Shown: positions 4,872-7,450 of the stretch, piece by piece
Numbering within the stretch: the stretch's first letter is position 1
Layout: the number at the start of each line of letters is the position of its first letter
From: Caryophanales bacterium UBA4869
GTDB taxonomy: Bacteria; Bacillota_I; Bacilli_A; RFN20; CAG-288
Direction: 5' to 3'
DNA length: 7,450 bases
Assembly (NCBI GenBank): GCA_002399505.1
Contig: DHDT01000068.1
Location: 29,683-37,132 of the forward strand
Notes under the pieces: generated by a model
Databases searched by the model: none
Told to the model about the DNA's origin: nothing
What the model saw: only the letters and a program-made list of their open reading frames with translations
Translations under genes and position numbers: made by a program

Positions 4872-5792
4872 CTATCTAAAAAAGTAATTCAGAAGTTCTT
4901 TGAAATAGGAATCAAGAGGAGCATAGAAGACAGTTCTCTTCAAAGTACGGGGATGAATGATGGAGAGCTGATAGGCGTGAAGAGCCTGACCAAGACGGGC
5001 TACTTTGTCATCCTTGGCGCCATAGAGGGTATCACCGACAATCGGGTATCCGATATAAGCCAAATGAGCTCTGATCTGATGAGTTCGTCCGGTCTCCAAA
5101 GAACATTTGAGCAAAGAGACTTTGCCGTTGTTTCCTAAGAGGGTGCAGTGAGTGACGGCTTCTCTTCCCTTGTAGATATCGACTTCTGCCTTTCGATGAG
5201 AATGATTGGGTTTAGTCAAAGGGGCATCGATTTTGAATCTTTTGTCCTTGACGTTTCCGTAAACCAAAGCCAGATAAAAGCGATGGAATTCCCGTTCTCT
5301 TATTTCATCCTGAAGAGTAGCTTCCGTCTGAGGATTCTGGGCAACGACGAGTAGTCCTGAGGTGTCTTTGTCTATACGATGGACAATGCCGGGACGAGTG
5401 TTACTCACATCCTTTGGATCATAGTCAAAAGATTCATCTTCATCAAAAAGATAATTGACTAAAGTATCATCGCTATGACCGGGAGCGGGATGGACAACCA
5501 TGCCACGGGGTTTGTTGATGACGACGATGTCATCGTCCTTATAGACAATGTCGAGTTCGACTTTGTCTTTGGGCTTTTCAATACCGGTGTTAACTTTTTC
5601 AACTGGAGCATAGATGACTTCCTCGTTTCCTTTCAGATTAAAGGAAGGATGATCAATTATGACACCGTTGACGCTGACAGAGCCGACTTTGATGTCTTTG
5701 GCCAATTGGCTTCTTGAAATACCTAATTCTTTAGAAAGTATAGCATCTAAACGGCCACTAGCTGTGATTTGGATTGTTTTCTTTTCGTTCAT
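4872..5792 (-). CDS. ylyB: RluA/RluD-family 23S rRNA-type pseudouridine synthase
   Basis: Converts specific uridines, most likely in 23S rRNA, to pseudouridine; cytoplasmic. The 306-residue protein has an S4 RNA-binding domain (about 14-60, including GRLDAILSKELGISRSQLAK). The RluA catalytic domain includes INKPRGMVVHPAPGH (92-106) and HRIDKDTSGLLVVAQN (138-153), with Asp141 as the expected catalytic residue. The late family motif is LETGRTHQIRAHL (232-244) followed by YPIVGD. The start at ATG 5792 is chosen because the S4 domain begins soon after and AAAGGAAG lies about 9 nt upstream; it gives the length of B. subtilis YlyB. Earlier in-frame ATGs would add a basic, low-complexity extension lying wholly inside lspA. 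It overlaps the end of lspA by 35 nt, pointing to one operon and translational coupling. Which uridines are modified cannot be told from the sequence. Confidence 0.92.
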   Translation of the reverse strand: MNEKKTIQITASGRLDAILSKELGISRSQLAKDIKVGSVSVNGVIIDHPSFNLKGNEEVIYAPVEKVNTGIEKPKDKVELDIVYKDDDIVVINKPRGMVVHPAPGHSDDTLVNYLFDEDESFDYDPKDVSNTRPGIVHRIDKDTSGLLVVAQNPQTEATLQDEIREREFHRFYLALVYGNVKDKRFKIDAPLTKPNHSHRKAEVDIYKGREAVTHCTLLGNNGKVSLLKCSLETGRTHQIRAHLAYIGYPIVGDTLYGAKDDKVARLGQALHAYQLSIIHPRTLKRTVFYAPLDSYFKELLNYFFR

Positions 5793-6462
5793 CTTCTTTT
5801 TCTTCCTTTGTGTCATCAGCCTTCTTTTCCTCAGTCTTATCCTGAGAATCGAGTGAGACATCATTTATATCGGATATATCATAAGGATCATCGTTCGACT
5901 TATGTTCTTTCTTGTTCTTGATGAGCTGTTTAAGCCATATTGCAAAATATCCGATCAATATTATAGCAATACCAATAACCAAATAAGAATCAGCAAGATT
6001 GAAGACGGGGAATGACTTCCAAAAATCAAAGAGCAGGAAATCGATAACGCCATGCTTATAAATGCCAAGCTGTCCCCAATATCCGATACGATCGATGAGA
6101 TTACCAAAGGCACCGGCTATCATCAAGGAGAAGGAAATACGGATAAACCTGGGCATCTTATCAAACTTGGTAAAGTAGATATAAACCAAGGCACTTCCGA
6201 CAATAAGCGAAATCATGCAGAGAAGCCACTTCTGATCACTTAAGATATTCCAGGCGGCTCCGTTATTATAGACTAGAGTCAGGTCGAGAATATGAGGAAT
6301 AAGAGTAACATAGCTTCCCTCAGTCCCCACCAGGGAGAAATAAGCATAATACTTCGTCAATATGTCGGCGACAATCAAAAGCTGAGCGACAAAGAACAGA
6401 CCTACGTATTCAAAGAGATTGATATCCTTGATGAAAGATATCACTTTTTCTTTGAAAGTCAT
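5758..6462 (-). CDS. lspA: Signal peptidase II (prolipoprotein signal peptidase) with an acidic C-terminal tail
   Basis: A membrane aspartic protease that removes signal peptides from diacylglyceryl-modified prolipoproteins. Four hydrophobic segments lie at about 18-39, 78-97, 107-127 and 157-178. Family motifs seen are DILTKYY (33-39), YNNGAAW (65-71), GNLIDR (120-125) and FNLAD (154-158); Asp124 and Asp158 are the expected catalytic pair. The core ends near 180. The remaining 54 or so residues are a hydrophilic Lys/Asp/Glu-rich tail without Cys, presumably cytoplasmic and disordered. This makes the protein 234 residues, against the usual 150-170. ATG 6462 directly follows the ileS stop TAG, and AAGGAG (complement of 6472-6477) lies inside the end of ileS. 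The tail coding overlaps the start of the downstream pseudouridine synthase. The tail's function is unknown. Confidence 0.95.
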   Translation of the reverse strand: MTFKEKVISFIKDINLFEYVGLFFVAQLLIVADILTKYYAYFSLVGTEGSYVTLIPHILDLTLVYNNGAAWNILSDQKWLLCMISLIVGSALVYIYFTKFDKMPRFIRISFSLMIAGAFGNLIDRIGYWGQLGIYKHGVIDFLLFDFWKSFPVFNLADSYLVIGIAIILIGYFAIWLKQLIKNKKEHKSNDDPYDISDINDVSLDSQDKTEEKKADDTKEEKEDERKENNPNHS

Positions 6463-7450
6463 CTACTCTTTCTCCTTGAGAGAAGTGACTACCTCATGGC
6501 ATCGATGGCAAAGATGTTTTCCGTCTTCTTCCTCGATATCATCAAAATAATTCCAGCAGCGTTCACATTTCTCGCCTGTGTGTTTGCAAACCAGACTCGT
6601 CTCTCCTTCTTCAAAAGAGGAAACGATGAACATTCTGGCCAGTTCCTTATTTCCGAGTCGGTCGAGAAGAGGTTTTTCCTCCTCTTCCGGCTTATAAGTG
6701 ACGCTGGCTTCACTTGAACTTCCGATAGTGCCGTTTTGTCTGACGGGCTCCATCAGAGAAGTGACATGAGCACGTAAACCCGTGAGAATCTGATAATCGG
6801 CGGAGATCTTCTCATCAACAGGTCCTAAATCAGGATAGGATTCAAGGGAGATTGAGGCCTTTCTGTCTTTGAGACTGAGACTGTCATAAATCTCCTCAGC
6901 GGTAAAGCAGAGAATCGGCGAATAAGCGACAGAGAGAGACTTGACGATGTTGAAGAGAACATACTGAGTATTTCTTCTTCTGACTGAGTCTTTTTTATCA
7001 CAATAGAGAGTATCTTTGGAATAATCAAGATAGAAAGAAGAAAGATCGTTGACAAGGAAATTAGTCAGAGCATTAGTGACAGACATAAAGTCATAGGTGT
7101 CATAGCCTTTCTTCATGTCTCTCAATACTTCTTTGAGTCTGTTGAGGATAAGAATATCGCTATAACTTAAATCAGAGGGGACATATGACTGATCAAATCC
7201 GTTTCCGGAATCGTCATCGCAAAGATTAGTCAGCATGAACTTGAAAGTGTTTCTGATTTTTCTGTACTGGTCAGAGACAACCTTGAGAAGATCCTGAGTA
7301 AGCTTGATCTCGGCTGTGGAATAATCGATAGTCGTCGTCCAGAGTCTCAGGATATCAGCACCGAAAGTCTTGCAGATAGTGACAGGATCGATACCGTTTT
7401 TCTTGGATTTAGAGAATTTTTCTCCGTTCTGGTCGACTAAGAAACCATGA
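6463..7450 (-). CDS. ileS: Isoleucyl-tRNA synthetase, C-terminal third (5' end outside window)
   Basis: A cytoplasmic class I aminoacyl-tRNA synthetase that attaches isoleucine to its tRNA. The frame stays open from the window edge, giving 328 residues of about 900 expected. It begins HGFLVDQNGEKFSKSKKNGIDP, which contains the ATP-binding KMSKS loop as KFSKS (fragment residues 11-15). GADILRLW and QYRKIRNTFKFML, typical of IleRS, follow. Next comes the helical anticodon-binding domain, including SFYLDYSKDTLY and SPILCFTAEEIY. The C-terminal zinc ribbon has cysteines 295, 298, 314 and 317 (CERCW...LCHRC), as in the common bacterial form of the enzyme. The Met encoded at 7236 is internal, not a start. 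The stop TAG (6465-6463) abuts the lspA ATG, so the two genes are translationally coupled. T-box control, common for ileS in Bacillota, would lie outside the window. Confidence 0.95.
   Translation of the reverse strand, partial: HGFLVDQNGEKFSKSKKNGIDPVTICKTFGADILRLWTTTIDYSTAEIKLTQDLLKVVSDQYRKIRNTFKFMLTNLCDDDSGNGFDQSYVPSDLSYSDILILNRLKEVLRDMKKGYDTYDFMSVTNALTNFLVNDLSSFYLDYSKDTLYCDKKDSVRRRNTQYVLFNIVKSLSVAYSPILCFTAEEIYDSLSLKDRKASISLESYPDLGPVDEKISADYQILTGLRAHVTSLMEPVRQNGTIGSSSEASVTYKPEEEEKPLLDRLGNKELARMFIVSSFEEGETSLVCKHTGEKCERCWNYFDDIEEEDGKHLCHRCHEVVTSLKEKE
6472..6477 (-). promoter_or_regulatory. lspA ribosome binding site inside the ileS end
   Basis: On the minus strand AAGGAG lies 9 nt before the lspA ATG and encodes part of the last ileS codons. 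It supports the ATG at 6462 and coupling of the two genes. Confidence 0.75.

Noticed and set aside
5793..5864. Earlier start adding 24 residues to the pseudouridine synthase
   Set aside because: The added sequence is basic low-complexity lying entirely within lspA. The S4 domain and the usual family length fit ATG 5792.
1..7450. A new multi-gene defence, CRISPR, toxin-antitoxin or retron-like system
   Set aside because: Nearly all coding capacity is explained by a permease, an interrupted MATE gene, an IS and a housekeeping operon. No repeat array, reverse transcriptase or small paired genes were seen.

Overview
The window looks like chromosomal DNA of a low-to-moderate G+C Gram-positive bacterium (Bacillota). 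The support is the gene order ileS-lspA-RluA-type pseudouridine synthase on the minus strand (the Bacillus subtilis ileS...lspA-ylyB arrangement), AAGGAG-type ribosome binding sites, compact U-rich intrinsic terminators, and a PbuG/AzgA-type purine permease. The lineage within Bacillota cannot be fixed from the sequence; an Erysipelotrichia-like organism is only a guess.

Left part (1-3316, plus strand). The tail of an unrecognised gene ends at 101 and is followed by a terminator (131-156). A clear promoter (170-198) and AAAAAGGAG site then introduce a complete NCS2 purine permease gene (239-1768). After a second strong hairpin terminator (1852-1886) comes a MATE-family efflux gene (1904-3316). 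It is complete except for an in-frame TAA at codon 36, at a position where relatives usually carry Tyr, so it is called a pseudogene.

Middle (3327-4860). A complete, apparently intact insertion sequence of the IS3 family, IS150 group (3330-4857, 1528 bp). It has 24-bp terminal inverted repeats with TG...CA ends, a 3-bp ATA target duplication, orfA, orfB and an A7 slippery heptamer for -1 frameshifting. It carries a DD(35)E catalytic triad plus the downstream lysine. Removing the element and one ATA restores a 10-bp-stem, 4-nt-loop bidirectional terminator shared by the convergent MATE and pseudouridine synthase genes, so the IS landed in the loop of that terminator. The element also has two perfect spacerless palindromes, 30 bp near its left end and 34 bp near its right end.

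Right part (4872-7450, minus strand). Transcribed leftwards are the C-terminal third of isoleucyl-tRNA synthetase, signal peptidase II (lspA) and the pseudouridine synthase. They are packed as one operon: the ileS stop abuts the lspA start, and lspA overlaps the next gene by 35 nt. LspA has an unusual charged cytoplasmic tail of about 55 residues, whose end is encoded in that overlap.

No new multi-gene system, CRISPR array, RNA gene or defence cassette was seen. The most notable points are the insertion into the terminator loop, the paired subterminal palindromes of the IS, and the interrupted MATE gene.
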